From NCBI RefSeq assembly GCF_014650755.1, contig NZ_BMVO01000034.1:1-43617 (forward strand): a stretch of DNA of 43,617 nucleotides. The letters are read 5' to 3'. Below, in pieces: positions 43,440-43,617 of this stretch. The translations under genes and the position numbers were made by a program. The notes beneath the pieces are model-generated. The model had not been told where the DNA came from. It did not search any database and saw only the letters and a program-made list of their open reading frames with translations. This DNA comes from Streptomyces chryseus. Lineage in GTDB: Bacteria > Actinomycetota > Actinomycetes > Streptomycetales > Streptomycetaceae. Every line of letters starts with the position of its first letter. Within the stretch, counting starts at the first letter, position 1.

Positions 43440-43617
43440 GTGCGTGGTGACGAGGCAGGGCCTCTCGTCGTTGGCGTGGTGTTTCCACTCAGCACGCTGT
43501 CGACCGAAGAGGCCCTGTTGGTTCCGTATCCTGCCATGCTCGACGTCCCGCACGAGCTCGTCGAGCATGTTTCCTGGTTGCTGTACGAGCACCGTCTGAC
43601 ACGCAACACCCGCTGGC
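43440..43617 (+). CDS. transposase N-terminus, cut by the window edge
   Basis: The frame reads 'LLVPYPAMLDVPHELVEHVS' and 'WLLYEHRLTRNTRW' and is still open at the window end. This resembles the N-terminus of actinomycete IS5-like transposases that begin with a P-Y-P-x-x-x-D-V-P region and continue with G-T-R-W-R-x-L. A possible start is GTG 43440 or ATG 43536. Only about 59 codons are visible, so catalytic residues cannot be checked. The element probably begins near 43393 and disrupted the secreted-protein gene to its left. Confidence 0.6.
   Translation, partial: MRGDEAGPLVVGVVFPLSTLSTEEALLVPYPAMLDVPHELVEHVSWLLYEHRLTRNTRW

Noticed and set aside
1..43617. CRISPR arrays, rRNA, tRNA or long tandem repeats
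   Set aside because: None seen on either strand; the only clear long repeats are the IS630 ends and terminator stems.

Overview
The window is GC-rich actinomycete DNA, most likely Streptomyces or a close relative. Evidence is the strong G/C bias at third codon positions, GTG starts, AGGAGG-type ribosome sites, an ECF sigma factor with a long C-terminal extension, and typical actinomycete secondary-metabolism families. It reads as part of a biosynthetic gene cluster interrupted by insertion sequences and many decayed gene fragments. No polyketide synthase and no classical pathway regulator is present, so the cluster may continue beyond either edge.

Layout. 1-7.5 kb: a SgcJ/EcaC-like protein, an acyl-CoA-dehydrogenase-fold flavin monooxygenase, a zinc alcohol dehydrogenase preceded by a P450 remnant, a membrane O-acyltransferase and a DHA2-type exporter. 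8.5-13.8 kb: a DUF2306-like membrane protein, a LasC/MonCI-like FAD oxygenase, a free-standing carrier protein and a phytanoyl-CoA-type dioxygenase. 14.2-20.2 kb: a bicovalent-type BBE flavoprotein, an ECF42-type sigma factor, a second BBE-like flavoprotein, a frameshifted DHFR-like reductase and an SDR. 20.2-21.6 kb: an intact IS630-family element and an IS701-like remnant. 21.9-26.7 kb, minus strand: a second flavin monooxygenase, a stand-alone condensation enzyme, a fossil MIO ammonia-lyase/aminomutase, a methyltransferase and a YCII/DGPF protein. 27.1-37.7 kb, plus strand: a P450, an NRPS with degenerate C, A and PCP domains, a MIO aminomutase, an HpaB/SgcC-type hydroxylase, a second YCII protein and a third BBE-like flavoprotein. 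37.7-43.6 kb: a molybdopterin oxidoreductase, a zinc-ribbon methyltransferase coupled to a signal-less solute-binding-protein homologue, and a broken secreted-protein gene beside a partial transposase.

How the genes may work together. The aminomutase (32095-33699), the A domain with a code I read as D-P-A-Q-L-M-L-A-A-K, the free PCP, the HpaB-type hydroxylase and the stand-alone C enzyme match the beta-tyrosine branch of enediyne pathways such as C-1027 (SgcC4, SgcC1, SgcC2, SgcC and SgcC5). I infer that tyrosine is isomerised to beta-tyrosine, activated, held on a carrier protein, ring-hydroxylated and condensed with an acceptor. No halogenase of the SgcC3 type and no enediyne PKS is visible. 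The rest of the toolkit is unusually rich in oxidative enzymes: P450, 2OG dioxygenase, three BBE flavoproteins, two acyl-CoA-dehydrogenase-type oxygenases and an epoxidase-like FAD enzyme. The product is therefore probably not a standard enediyne side chain.

Four fragments resemble intact genes in the same window (P450, MIO enzyme, and the N- and C-termini of the flavin monooxygenase). This suggests that a second copy of the pathway, or an older version of it, has been decaying here.
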